A stretch of 5,434 nucleotides of DNA. It comes from an uncultured Selenomonadaceae bacterium. Lineage in GTDB: Bacteria > Bacillota > Negativicutes > Selenomonadales > Selenomonadaceae. The notes beneath the pieces are model-generated. The model was given only the letters and a program-made list of their open reading frames with translations. It was not told the DNA's origin and searched no databases. The DNA lies in contig CACZOL010000212.1 in NCBI GenBank assembly GCA_902782705.1, forward strand, positions 1 through 5,434. The letters are read 5' to 3'. A program made the translations under genes and the position numbers. Position 1 is the stretch's first letter, and the number at the start of each line of letters is the position of its first letter. Shown piece after piece: positions 1-5,434 of the stretch.

Positions 1-1193
1 GCCAAAAAACCACGAACCAATTCCTCATTTTCGGCAGGCTCTATCGTACATGTACTATAGACGACTACACCGCCCGGCCGTACCGCGCACGCCGCACTTT
101 CCAATAGTTCACGCTGCAGCTCCGGCAAACGGGCAATCTCTTCTTCCGACTTTCGCCAGCGAGCATCTGGGCGGCGGCGCAAAACGCCGAGCCCAGAACA
201 AGGCGCGTCCAAAAGCACGCGATCTGCCATTCCCTCAAAAATACGCCCCGCTTCCCGCGCGTCGAGACACTTCGTCTCAATAATAGATATTCCAAGCCTT
301 TTCGCATTTTCCGCTACGCGCGCCAATTTCGTGTCGTAAATGTCCAGTGCGACAATCCTGCCTCGATTTCCCATCATTTCCGCCAAATGCGTCGTCTTCC
401 CTCCAGGCGCGCTGCACATATCAAGCACAAATTCCCCCGGCTCCGGCGCAACCACATGCGCGACCTGCATCGAACTTTCATCCTGCACCTGAAACAGGCC
501 TTCGCGAAGGGAACGAGAGGAGTCGAGAGCGCCATGTCCGGTACAGAGTATGCCCTCCGGCGTCCACGCAGACGGACGGACTTCCGCCCCTTCCTCACGA
601 AGGCGTTCCATCAGCTTCTCCCGCGTCGTCCGAAGAAGATTCGTCCGCAGCGAAAGCACTGCCGGCGCATTGTCAAACACACAGAGCCGCTCCGTTTCTT
701 CCCGCCCGAAAGCGTGAAGCCATCGACGAATCAGCCAAGCGGGGTGCTGCATCGCAAGCGACAAATATGCAGCCTCGTCTTTTCCCTCCACGATTTGCGC
801 CTTTTCCGGCTCACGCGTCGCTGTCCGGAGTATCGCGTTGACAAAACGCGCCGTTCCAATATGCCCGTATTTTTTCATCAGCTCCGTTGATTCATTGCAT
901 ACCGCTGACGGCGGAATCTTGTCCAAAAAAAAGAGCTGGAACATCCCCAGCCGTAAAACCGCGCGCACATACGGAGCCATTTTGCGGAGCGGCCGCTTCG
1001 TATATTGTCGTATAATCCAGTCCAGCGTATCGCCCGCCTTGACCGCACCGTAAACAAGCTCCGTTGCAAAACGGCGCTCTATATCGTCAAGACGCGCCTC
1101 GCGAAAAGCCTCCACCAATGCCACATTTGCATACGCGCCGTTCTCATGGACAGCGTAAAGCACTTTCATCGCCGTTTCGCGCGCTTTATCCAT
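1..1193 (-). CDS. rsmB: 16S rRNA (cytosine-967-C5)-methyltransferase RsmB, 3' end cut off by the window
   Basis: This SAM-dependent enzyme methylates C5 of cytosine 967 in 16S rRNA. I translated 397 codons in one open frame down to base 1, with no stop and no frameshift; the family is usually about 430-450 residues, so some 40-50 are missing. Residues 1 to about 130 form the NusB-like RNA-binding domain, including FVNAILR at 117-123. The Rossmann methyltransferase domain follows: QDESSM at 237-242, the SAM loop DMCSAPGGK at 258-266, the acidic residue D284 in ALDIY, DAPCSGLG at 329-336, and YSTC at 379-382. By family knowledge C382 is the nucleophile and C332 the cysteine that helps release product; both are present. 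The ATG at 1193 follows AAGGAG at good spacing and overlaps the end of the DUF116 gene by 8 bases, which suggests translational coupling. It is the last visible gene of the def cluster. Confidence 0.97.
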   Translation of the reverse strand, partial: MDKARETAMKVLYAVHENGAYANVALVEAFREARLDDIERRFATELVYGAVKAGDTLDWIIRQYTKRPLRKMAPYVRAVLRLGMFQLFFLDKIPPSAVCNESTELMKKYGHIGTARFVNAILRTATREPEKAQIVEGKDEAAYLSLAMQHPAWLIRRWLHAFGREETERLCVFDNAPAVLSLRTNLLRTTREKLMERLREEGAEVRPSAWTPEGILCTGHGALDSSRSLREGLFQVQDESSMQVAHVVAPEPGEFVLDMCSAPGGKTTHLAEMMGNRGRIVALDIYDTKLARVAENAKRLGISIIETKCLDAREAGRIFEGMADRVLLDAPCSGLGVLRRRPDARWRKSEEEIARLPELQRELLESAACAVRPGGVVVYSTCTIEPAENEELVRGFL

Positions 1194-1992
1194 TCGTTGT
1201 CTCCTTCTCGCCGGACGGTGCGTCAGAAAGCATATTCTCGATTTCCTGCCGCACGAGCGCCATATCCACACGCGTATTATAACAAGGCCCATGCGGGCGG
1301 ATATTCATGACGCCGACGGCCGGAAGCGGATACACGTCCTGAATACCGCTCGTCAAGTCCCGCTCGCAGGCAATTGCCAGCACCGCCTTGGGCCGAATAT
1401 TTTTCACAGTCTGCCGCGCCAGCGTACCGCCCGTCACCACAAAAAAATGAAACCCCAATTCCTCTGCCAAGCTCACGAGCGCGCCGATGTCGCACCTGCC
1501 GCAGCGCTTACAATTTGCCATCGGGTCACGCGTAATCTTATGCGGGCAACTCGCAAGCTGGAGGCAATGCGGCGTCACGACCAAAAGACGATTCGCCGGC
1601 ACTTTGATATGCTGCTGATGGATAATCTGATTGCTCACAGCGATAAACGACCGCTCGATTTTCCGACGGTCGAAGCCGAAAACCTTGCCCAGTAAAATCG
1701 CAATCGGAAACAACAGATTGATCAAAGCGTACGTCCGCTTCTGAAAAACAGACAAAAAGGGAACGCCGAGGATAGCTCCCACAATCCCCACAATCCCCAA
1801 GCCCGTGAACAGGAACACGACCGCGAGCGCGACGCCCAAAATCAAAGGCAGATACGCGCTGATCTCGCGAAGTCCCAAATAGCTGACCTGCCAGACCGCG
1901 TAAGCCATAAAGCCGACCACCAGCAGACTCAGGGACAAAAGAGCAACAAAAAGCCGCTTGCGCGGCCGTTCTACAATAAGTCCCTCGCCCAT
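1186..1992 (-). CDS. DUF116 family membrane protein with a Cys-rich cytosolic domain
   Basis: The protein has 268 residues and an unknown biochemical role. Residues about 14-36 and 46-83 are strongly hydrophobic, and a third apolar stretch lies near 90-103; these should anchor it in the inner membrane. The soluble part holds the DUF116 signature: HCLQ with C143, then C149, a CxxCxxC cluster at C161, C164 and C167, the segment FFVVTGGT, and later C209 (in ACERDL) and C237 (in GPCYNT). Seven cysteines in this arrangement suggest a metal or Fe-S site, which is inference. I chose the ATG at 1992, preceded by GTGAGGT and 13 bases after the fmt stop. A TTG at 2013 would add seven residues and overlap fmt, but has a poorer start signal. 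The gene sits between fmt and rsmB, so a link to translation or to envelope maturation is possible but unproven. Confidence 0.9.
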   Translation of the reverse strand: MGEGLIVERPRKRLFVALLSLSLLVVGFMAYAVWQVSYLGLREISAYLPLILGVALAVVFLFTGLGIVGIVGAILGVPFLSVFQKRTYALINLLFPIAILLGKVFGFDRRKIERSFIAVSNQIIHQQHIKVPANRLLVVTPHCLQLASCPHKITRDPMANCKRCGRCDIGALVSLAEELGFHFFVVTGGTLARQTVKNIRPKAVLAIACERDLTSGIQDVYPLPAVGVMNIRPHGPCYNTRVDMALVRQEIENMLSDAPSGEKETTNG

Positions 1993-2005
1993 ACTCAACC
2001 TCACT

Positions 2006-2941
2006 TCACGCAAAAAAACTGTGATCGGGGAGCGCGTGTCCCCGCAAATAATCCGCCGTCTTCATCCGCTTCTTGCCCGGCGCCTGTATCTCCAATATCT
2101 CCAGAGCCCCGCGCCCCGTCGCGACAACGATGCCCGCCTCGGTGCGTCCTACGACTTCACCCGGCGCGCCATGCGGCGCCTCAGAAACTACGCGTGTACG
2201 CCAAATCTTATAGGTCTTTTCATCCAGCGTCGCATACGCGCCCGGCCACGAATCCAACGCACGCACAAGGTTGTGCAGCTCCGGCGCCGGTTTTTCCCAG
2301 TCGATTTTCCCGGTTTCTTTTTGCAGCATCGCCGCGTAACAGGACGCCGCATCGTCTTGTTTGGTCCGCGTCGCCGTCCCGTCGATTAAAGCCGCTATTG
2401 TTTTCTCCAACAGCGCCGCTCCAACATCGCGCAACGTATCATGCAATTCCTCCATCGTCATGTCCGGCCCGACCGTAACTTCCTCCGAGAGAAGCATGTC
2501 TCCGGTATCGAGGCCCGCATCCATGAACATCGTAGTCACGCCGGTCTTCGTCTCCCCCGCCATCAAGCAGCGCTGCATCGGTGCCGCGCCGCGATAGCGC
2601 GGTAAAAGCGACGCATGGACGTTGATGCATCCCAGCGGCGGAATATCGAGAATACGCTGCGGCAATATCTGCCCAAAAGCCACCACTACAACCAGTTCCG
2701 GTGCGATTTGCTCCAACTTCGAAATAAACGCGTCCTCTCGAACACGCTCCGGCTGATAAACGGCGAGCCCGTGCGTCTCCGCAAACGCCTTGACCGGAGA
2801 CGGCGACAATTTCTGGCCTCGTCCGCGCGGCTTATCGGGCTGCGTCACGACGCCCGCAACCTCGCTGATTTTCGCCAAACGCGCCAAACAGGGCACAGCG
2901 AAATCCGGCGTTCCCATAAAAACCGTCCGCAGTCTTCTCAT
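2006..2941 (-). CDS. fmt: Methionyl-tRNA formyltransferase
   Basis: Fmt transfers a formyl group from 10-formyltetrahydrofolate to the amino group of Met on initiator tRNA, allowing initiation with fMet. The 311-residue length is normal. The N-terminal Rossmann-like catalytic domain opens with FMGTPDFAVP at 8-17 and carries the tRNA-acceptor loop around QPDKPRGRGQK (34-44). It also has the signature INVHASLLPRYRGAAP (106-121) and LDTGDM (144-149). The GART-family catalytic triad is intact as N107, H109 and D145. The C-terminal domain (about 207-311) is the tRNA-binding OB-like fold and includes APGEVVG and the typical QAPGKKRM segment. The ATG at 2941 overlaps the def stop as ATGA and follows GGAGG, so the two genes are probably translationally coupled. 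The product acts in the cytosol, directly upstream of deformylase in the formyl-methionine cycle. Confidence 0.98.
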   Translation of the reverse strand: MRRLRTVFMGTPDFAVPCLARLAKISEVAGVVTQPDKPRGRGQKLSPSPVKAFAETHGLAVYQPERVREDAFISKLEQIAPELVVVVAFGQILPQRILDIPPLGCINVHASLLPRYRGAAPMQRCLMAGETKTGVTTMFMDAGLDTGDMLLSEEVTVGPDMTMEELHDTLRDVGAALLEKTIAALIDGTATRTKQDDAASCYAAMLQKETGKIDWEKPAPELHNLVRALDSWPGAYATLDEKTYKIWRTRVVSEAPHGAPGEVVGRTEAGIVVATGRGALEILEIQAPGKKRMKTADYLRGHALPDHSFFA

Positions 2942-3405
2942 GATTCCTCCGTTTCCTGCCGAAGACTTTGCGCCACGTCAATAAACAAAATCCCGTCCAA
3001 ATGATCCAGCTCATGCTGCACGCACCGCGCCAATAATTGATCGGCCTGCAGCGTCCGCCGCTTTCCGTAGCGCGTCGTATACTCAACCGTTACTTTCTCC
3101 GCACGCTCCACATCACCGAAAATCCCCGGAACGCTCAGACAACCCTCCGAGTCTACACACGTACCTTCTCGTGCCGTAATGACCGGATTGATAAGCTCCA
3201 ACAAGCGCCCGTCCCCGACGTCGATGACCACGGCGCGAATCGGTCGCCCGACCTGCGGCGCGGCGAGACCGACCCCATCGAACTTATACATCGTTTCCGC
3301 CATATCGTCCAAAAAGCTTCGCAGCTTTCCGTCTATCCTTTTTACCGGCTCGCACGTCTTTTTCAAAACGGGCGAGCCTGCCTTCTGTATTTCCAGCAAC
3401 GCCAT
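2938..3405 (-). CDS. def: Peptide deformylase
   Basis: Def removes the N-formyl group from the first Met of new proteins, using a bound divalent metal (usually Fe2+). The protein has 155 residues, a normal length for the short bacterial form. All three family motifs are intact: GVGLAAPQVG at 44-53, EGCLS at 87-91, and HELDH at 131-135. The metal ligands are therefore C89, H131 and H135, with E132 as the general acid/base. The start is the ATG at 3405, preceded by a purine-rich AGAGGGAG ribosome binding site; it begins MALLEIQKAG, as family members do. The frame stays open up to a GTG at 3486, but that extension runs into the repeat region, has no family resemblance and was rejected. It is the first gene of the def–fmt–DUF116–rsmB cluster. 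In many Firmicutes priA comes just before def; here that place holds the repeat array and a flagellin gene. Confidence 0.98.
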   Translation of the reverse strand: MALLEIQKAGSPVLKKTCEPVKRIDGKLRSFLDDMAETMYKFDGVGLAAPQVGRPIRAVVIDVGDGRLLELINPVITAREGTCVDSEGCLSVPGIFGDVERAEKVTVEYTTRYGKRRTLQADQLLARCVQHELDHLDGILFIDVAQSLRQETEES

Positions 3406-3489
3406 GAAAAACTCCCTCTCTATCCGTTCGCAGGCGACGTGCCCGCGCGTACTTGCTCCATAAACGATGATACAAGCATACCACACAAT

Positions 3490-3544
3490 GGATATGTGCC
3501 GCTAAGTTCGCGCCCTTGCGCTCACTAAGCGAGCACATTATACC
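3490..3544. repeat. Imperfect palindromic repeat, def-proximal copy
   Basis: This 55-base unit starts GGATATGTGCCGCTAAG and ends GCGAGCACATTATACC on the plus strand. The two ends are inverted repeats, giving about 14 paired bases (GG/ATA/TGTGC/CGCT) interrupted by three single-base bulges. The inside holds GCGC pairs and a GCTC/GAGC mini-stem. It matches the copy at 3594-3647 over its whole length, with identical arms TATGTGCCGCTA and GCACATTATACC. The internal part differs more than the arms, as expected if pairing rather than sequence is conserved. It looks like a REP- or MITE-type element; the class is inferred. Confidence 0.8.
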
Positions 3545-3545
3545 A
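3537..3545 (-). promoter_or_regulatory. Extended -10 box inside the def-proximal repeat
   Basis: The minus strand reads TGGTATAAT here, a perfect sigma-A -10 hexamer with the TGn extension. No good -35 is seen 16-18 bases upstream, but extended -10 promoters can work without one. Transcription would begin near 3530 and run about 125 bases to the def start, through the rest of the hairpin. It may simply be a conserved part of the repeat. Confidence 0.4.
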
Positions 3546-3593
3546 TATCTGCTAAGGTCGCGCTACACTTCGTTTGCGCGCCCAAAGCGGCTA
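3545..3593. repeat. Degenerate middle copy of the palindromic repeat
   Basis: This stretch keeps GCTAAGGTCGCGC and GCGCCCAAAGCGG, which align with the inner part of the left-hand copy (GCTAAGTTCGCGC and ACTAAGCGAG), but it has lost the GTGC/GCAC outer arms. It sits exactly between the two better copies, so the three form a tandem block with a period of about 50 bases. Confidence 0.55.
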
Positions 3594-3647
3594 GGTATAT
3601 GTGCCGCTAGGCTCGCACTGGCGCTTGCCAAGCGGGCACATTATACC
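3594..3647. repeat. Imperfect palindromic repeat, terminator-proximal copy
   Basis: This 54-base unit runs from GGTATATGTGCCGCTAGG to AAGCGGGCACATTATACC. On the minus strand the 5' arm GGTATAATGTGCCCGCT pairs with the 3' arm AGCGGCACATATACC over 15 base pairs with only two single-base bulges (one A, one C). A second small hairpin, TGGC-AAGC-GCCA, lies inside. It is the better preserved of the two full copies and sits just downstream of the flagellin terminator. Confidence 0.82.
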
Positions 3648-3648
3648 A
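3640..3648 (-). promoter_or_regulatory. Extended -10 box inside the terminator-proximal repeat
   Basis: The same TGGTATAAT occurs in the second full copy, in the same orientation toward def. The base stretch 17 bases upstream is TTTTTC, the T-run of the flagellin terminator, a weak -35 match. Together with the copy at 3537-3545 it could drive the def–fmt–DUF116–rsmB cluster. Confidence 0.4.
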
Positions 3649-3660
3649 CATTTGCGCCTA

Positions 3661-3690
3661 CAGAAAAAGAGCCGCCCTCAAAAGGCGGCC
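3661..3690 (-). terminator. Intrinsic terminator of the flagellin gene
   Basis: On the minus strand GCCGCC pairs with GGCGGC (3684-3689 with 3671-3676) around a seven-base loop, and is followed by TCTTTTTCT. This is a standard GC-rich hairpin plus U-tract, about 27 bases after the flagellin stop codon. It should separate flagellin transcription from the def cluster. Confidence 0.88.
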
Positions 3691-3715
3691 CTCAAATTCC
3701 AACCTTGATATTAGA

Positions 3716-4585
3716 TTACGGAAGCAACGAAAGCACCTGCGCGCTGTTGTGCATAAACATCTTCTGCGCATGAAGCGCCATTTGATTCAGCGTGCTCTCT
3801 GAGCGGAGCTTCGAGACCTCCGCCGCAATATCCGTATCGTCCTGCGCCGAAAGAGCCTCCGTCAAAGACGCCTCCATCGTCGTATAGTTGCCCTCCGAGA
3901 AGGAAAGCCCCTGCTGCACCGCACCGATATCCGTCGCCATGCCCAGTCCAGAATCAAGCGCCGTATCGATAATCCCTTCCTGCGCGCCCGCAATGCCGTT
4001 CGCAACGCCTGTCGCCGTAGACAACGCATTATCCACGGTACCGAGAGCACTTTCAATACCGGCCCGAGTCGAAAGATCAAACGTCAACTTACCCTGATCG
4101 TCCGTCAAGCCCAAGCCCTTCGAAGACAAATCGCCAAGATTGACCGTCTTATAGCCCGTGTCGCCCGCTATCGTGAAAGAACGCGAACCGTCCAAAAGAC
4201 GCATTCCGTTGTACTCGACGGCCGCATTGTCATTGATGGTCGAAACCGCGCCCGAAATAGACTTGGTAATCGCGGCGATATCCGAGCCTTGATTCGTACC
4301 GTTTGCCGCCTGCAAAACCTGTTCCCGAATAGAGGACAACGCGTTCACCGTCGAGCTGACGCCGCCCGCAGCCACATTCAGCATAGCGTTCGCATTCTGC
4401 GCATTCCGCTTCGATTGCGCCGCCGTTCCAATATTCGAGCTCATGCGCTGTGAAATCGCATACGCCGAAGCACCGTATATTGCCGACGGATTCTGGGATC
4501 CCGTCGAGATTTTCTGGATACTGGAACTAACCGACGAATTTGTGCGGTTGATTTGGTTTAAATATCCAAGCCCTCCAATAGCCAT
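3716..4585 (-). CDS. Flagellin, short and divergent
   Basis: This is the subunit of the flagellar filament, exported through the flagellar type III apparatus without a cleaved signal. The 289-residue protein has the flagellin N-terminal D0/D1 helices at about 1-135, with LNQINRT, IQKISTGS, KRNAQNANAMLNVAAGG, SIREQVLQAANGTN and YNGMRLLDGS. A short variable part follows at about 136-175. The C-terminal D1/D0 region ends with IGAVQQGLSFSE, DTDIAAEVSKL, TLNQMALHAQ and VLSLLP. There is no cysteine. Oddities: the common N-terminal RINSAADDAAG block is replaced by QNPSAIYGASAYA (31-43), and the last residue is Pro. The ATG at 4585 follows AAAGGAAG. A TTG at 4636 would add 17 residues that do not look like flagellin, so I rejected it. 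The gene is alone between its own promoter region and terminator, away from other flagellar genes. A filament-like variant subunit rather than the main flagellin is possible. Confidence 0.9.
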   Translation of the reverse strand: MAIGGLGYLNQINRTNSSVSSSIQKISTGSQNPSAIYGASAYAISQRMSSNIGTAAQSKRNAQNANAMLNVAAGGVSSTVNALSSIREQVLQAANGTNQGSDIAAITKSISGAVSTINDNAAVEYNGMRLLDGSRSFTIAGDTGYKTVNLGDLSSKGLGLTDDQGKLTFDLSTRAGIESALGTVDNALSTATGVANGIAGAQEGIIDTALDSGLGMATDIGAVQQGLSFSEGNYTTMEASLTEALSAQDDTDIAAEVSKLRSESTLNQMALHAQKMFMHNSAQVLSLLP

Positions 4586-4595
4586 ACTATGCACT

Positions 4596-4622
4596 TCCTT
4601 TCCTGCATCTAAACAAATCCAC
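4596..4622 (-). promoter_or_regulatory. GGA motifs in the flagellin leader, possible CsrA sites
   Basis: The leader carries GTGGAT (4622-4617) and then AGGAAAGGAAG (ending near 4595), so three GGA motifs lie in about 25 bases, two within the ribosome binding site. In Bacillus subtilis the flagellin (hag) leader has two CsrA sites, one covering the Shine-Dalgarno. The resemblance is suggestive only, since GGA also belongs to any ribosome binding site. Confidence 0.25.
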
Positions 4623-4640
4623 CTATACTTTTTCAACTAT

Positions 4641-4669
4641 ATTCTATACGAAAGTCCAATTATACTCAA
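4641..4669 (-). promoter_or_regulatory. Probable sigma-A promoter of flagellin (proximal)
   Basis: The minus strand has TTGAGT at 4669-4664 and TAGAAT at 4646-4641, separated by exactly 17 bases. Transcription would start near 4634, leaving a leader of about 49 bases before the ATG. No convincing sigma-28 site (TAAA-N15-GCCGATAT type) was found, which is unusual for a flagellin. Confidence 0.5.
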
Positions 4670-4688
4670 GGGCGGCAAGGATATCCAA
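4659..4688 (-). promoter_or_regulatory. Alternative sigma-A promoter of flagellin (distal)
   Basis: TTGGAT at 4688-4683 and a perfect TATAAT at 4664-4659 are 18 bases apart on the minus strand. This site overlaps the -35 box of the proximal candidate by one base, so only one is likely to be used at a time. Confidence 0.45.
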
Positions 4689-4713
4689 CGATAGGAGTTT
4701 TTTCCCATTTTTA

Positions 4714-5379
4714 TTATCCCATCCGCGCCATATTGATTTCTGCCGCCTCCAAGATCATCTGATACACCGACAATTCCCGCCAAAATGCCTCCCCTTCAAC
4801 TTTATTGCCCGGGATTCCGTTGCGATTAAAGAAAAAATCACCCGTCTTAACCTTCTGCCAAAACCAACACTCACGAAGCTCGTCTTCCAGTGGAATCGCC
4901 GCATTCAATCCGGCCCGCTCACGCAAAACAACGGGAAACGACAAAAAGCCGATGAGACGCCATTTTTCGTTTGTATCAGAGATATAGGCGCTGGAAAGGT
5001 CGGCGACCGCCCCGACGCGATTTCCCATCGACCACACCGGGAAATTAGGATCCCCGTGGTAATAAGCAATCCCGTCTCTTTCCTCAAAAGTTTTCTCCTC
5101 TATAATCTCCTCTGGCGCGGGCGGTATACTCCCAGCAGCTTTTTCATCGGGCGCAGGCGCTACTTCTTCGGCGGAAGTGTTCTCTGCCGCAACCTTCTCT
5201 TCATGCGCGGGCGTCTTTTTCTCGACGGGAGGCTTCGCTTCAACGATCTTTTCTTCGTGCGAGGGCGCTCGCCCCTCGCCGACCACTTGTTCCTGCGGAG
5301 GAAGCGCCGCTTCCTCCGCGAAAACCGTCGCCGCTCCAAGCAACGAGCAAAATAAAATGATAGAGACAACACGACGCAT
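4714..5379 (-). CDS. Secreted protein of unknown function with an 18-residue repeat spacer
   Basis: I do not recognise this 221-residue protein. Residues 1-21 are a Sec signal peptide: RR near the start, a hydrophobic core SIILFCSLLGAA, and a likely cut after VFA21. C11 is not in a lipobox. Residues about 30-98 are rich in Pro, Glu, Lys and Ala, with three 18-residue repeats built on AP.HEEK, so that K44, K62 and K80 are equally spaced, plus a weaker fourth ending at K96. Residues about 100-221 look globular, with W116, W140, W172, W174 and W200 and segments GDPNFPVWSMGNRVGAV and WFWQKVKTGDFFFNRNG. The ATG at 5379 follows GGAGG at 8-base spacing, and the gene ends with two in-frame TAA codons. 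The spacer recalls those of periplasm-spanning proteins such as TonB, but the C-terminal part has no TonB motif that I can see. It lies upstream of flagellin without a visible terminator between them, so read-through is possible. Confidence 0.88.
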   Translation of the reverse strand: MRRVVSIILFCSLLGAATVFAEEAALPPQEQVVGEGRAPSHEEKIVEAKPPVEKKTPAHEEKVAAENTSAEEVAPAPDEKAAGSIPPAPEEIIEEKTFEERDGIAYYHGDPNFPVWSMGNRVGAVADLSSAYISDTNEKWRLIGFLSFPVVLRERAGLNAAIPLEDELRECWFWQKVKTGDFFFNRNGIPGNKVEGEAFWRELSVYQMILEAAEINMARMG

Positions 5380-5405
5380 CTCTCATTCCTCCATTCCTGC
5401 CCTGT

Positions 5406-5411
5406 ATCATA
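5406..5411 (-). promoter_or_regulatory. Possible -10 box for the secreted-protein gene
   Basis: TATGAT on the minus strand lies 27 bases before the start codon. No good -35 is visible, and the upstream region is cut by the window edge soon after. It is a weak candidate. Confidence 0.25.
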
Positions 5412-5434
5412 CACCATTCCGCCGCCGAAAGAAA

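Larger units (their letters stand above)
3406..3715. other. Intergenic region between flagellin and def
   Basis: These 310 bases contain no credible protein gene. From right to left they hold the flagellin terminator, an upstream repeat copy, a degenerate copy, a second good copy, and then about 85 bases of unique sequence leading to the def ribosome binding site. That last stretch has a weak -10-like TATCAT on the minus strand with no matching -35, so I do not call a promoter there. Open frames in this region are by-products of the repeats. Confidence 0.75.

Noticed and set aside
347..890. Plus-strand open frames of about 165 codons opposite rsmB.
   Set aside because: They are antisense to a fully conserved rsmB frame, rich in Arg/Pro from GC-rich complement codons, and match no family.
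2938..3486. Longer deformylase from a GTG at 3486.
   Set aside because: The extra 27 residues do not resemble the family and there is no ribosome binding site; the ATG at 3405 has both a good site and the expected N-terminus.
3591..3641. A 16-codon frame in the right-hand repeat (MCPLGKRQCEPSGTYT), and a matching start MCSLSERK at 3538 in the left-hand copy, suggesting a repeated small peptide.
   Set aside because: Each ATG overlaps the TATAAT box itself and has no ribosome binding site. The similarity follows from the DNA repeat, and the left copy reads on into unrelated sequence.
3490..3647. CRISPR array.
   Set aside because: Only two to three imperfect units, strongly palindromic over their whole length, with no unique spacers of regular size and no cas genes.
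3716..4636. Longer flagellin from a TTG at 4636.
   Set aside because: It would start at about the predicted transcription start; the ATG at 4585 has a strong ribosome binding site and a normal flagellin N-terminus.
5056..5355. Plus-strand open frame opposite the secreted-protein gene.
   Set aside because: It is the antisense shadow of the repeat-rich spacer; the minus frame has a signal peptide, ribosome binding site and double stop.

Overview
All five protein genes lie on the minus strand, so the window reads right to left. The likely source is an anaerobic, motile Firmicute of the Negativicutes type (Selenomonas-like). The reasons are the def–fmt–DUF116–rsmB gene order, a moderately GC-rich base composition, strong AGGAGG-like ribosome binding sites, a flagellin gene, and a secreted protein with a Pro/Glu/Lys-rich spacer. 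The lineage is inferred from gene content and was not tested by a search.

Right part (5434 to 3660): a secreted protein of unknown function with three 18-residue repeats (4714-5379) is followed by a short, atypical flagellin (3716-4585). The flagellin has its own sigma-A-type promoter candidates and a clear intrinsic terminator (about 3661-3690).

Middle (3406 to 3715): a 310-base intergenic stretch. Beyond the flagellin terminator it holds a small array of imperfect palindromic repeats: two good copies at 3490-3544 and 3594-3647 and a degenerate one between them. Each good copy can fold into a long bulged hairpin, and each carries TGGTATAAT, an extended -10 box pointing toward def. No protein gene is convincing here.

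Left part (3405 to 1): a tight, probably co-transcribed cluster. It contains peptide deformylase (def), methionyl-tRNA formyltransferase (fmt), a membrane-anchored Cys-rich DUF116 protein, and the 16S rRNA m5C967 methyltransferase (rsmB, which runs off the left edge). def and fmt overlap by 4 bases, fmt and DUF116 are 13 bases apart, and DUF116 and rsmB overlap by 8 bases. Fmt formylates initiator Met-tRNA, Def removes the formyl group from new proteins, and RsmB modifies the ribosome. DUF116 is the uncharacterised member of this group.

The most unusual items are the repeat array that may supply the def-operon promoter, the DUF116 protein in a translation cluster, and the divergent flagellin next to it. 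I found no clear evidence of a wholly new multi-gene system.
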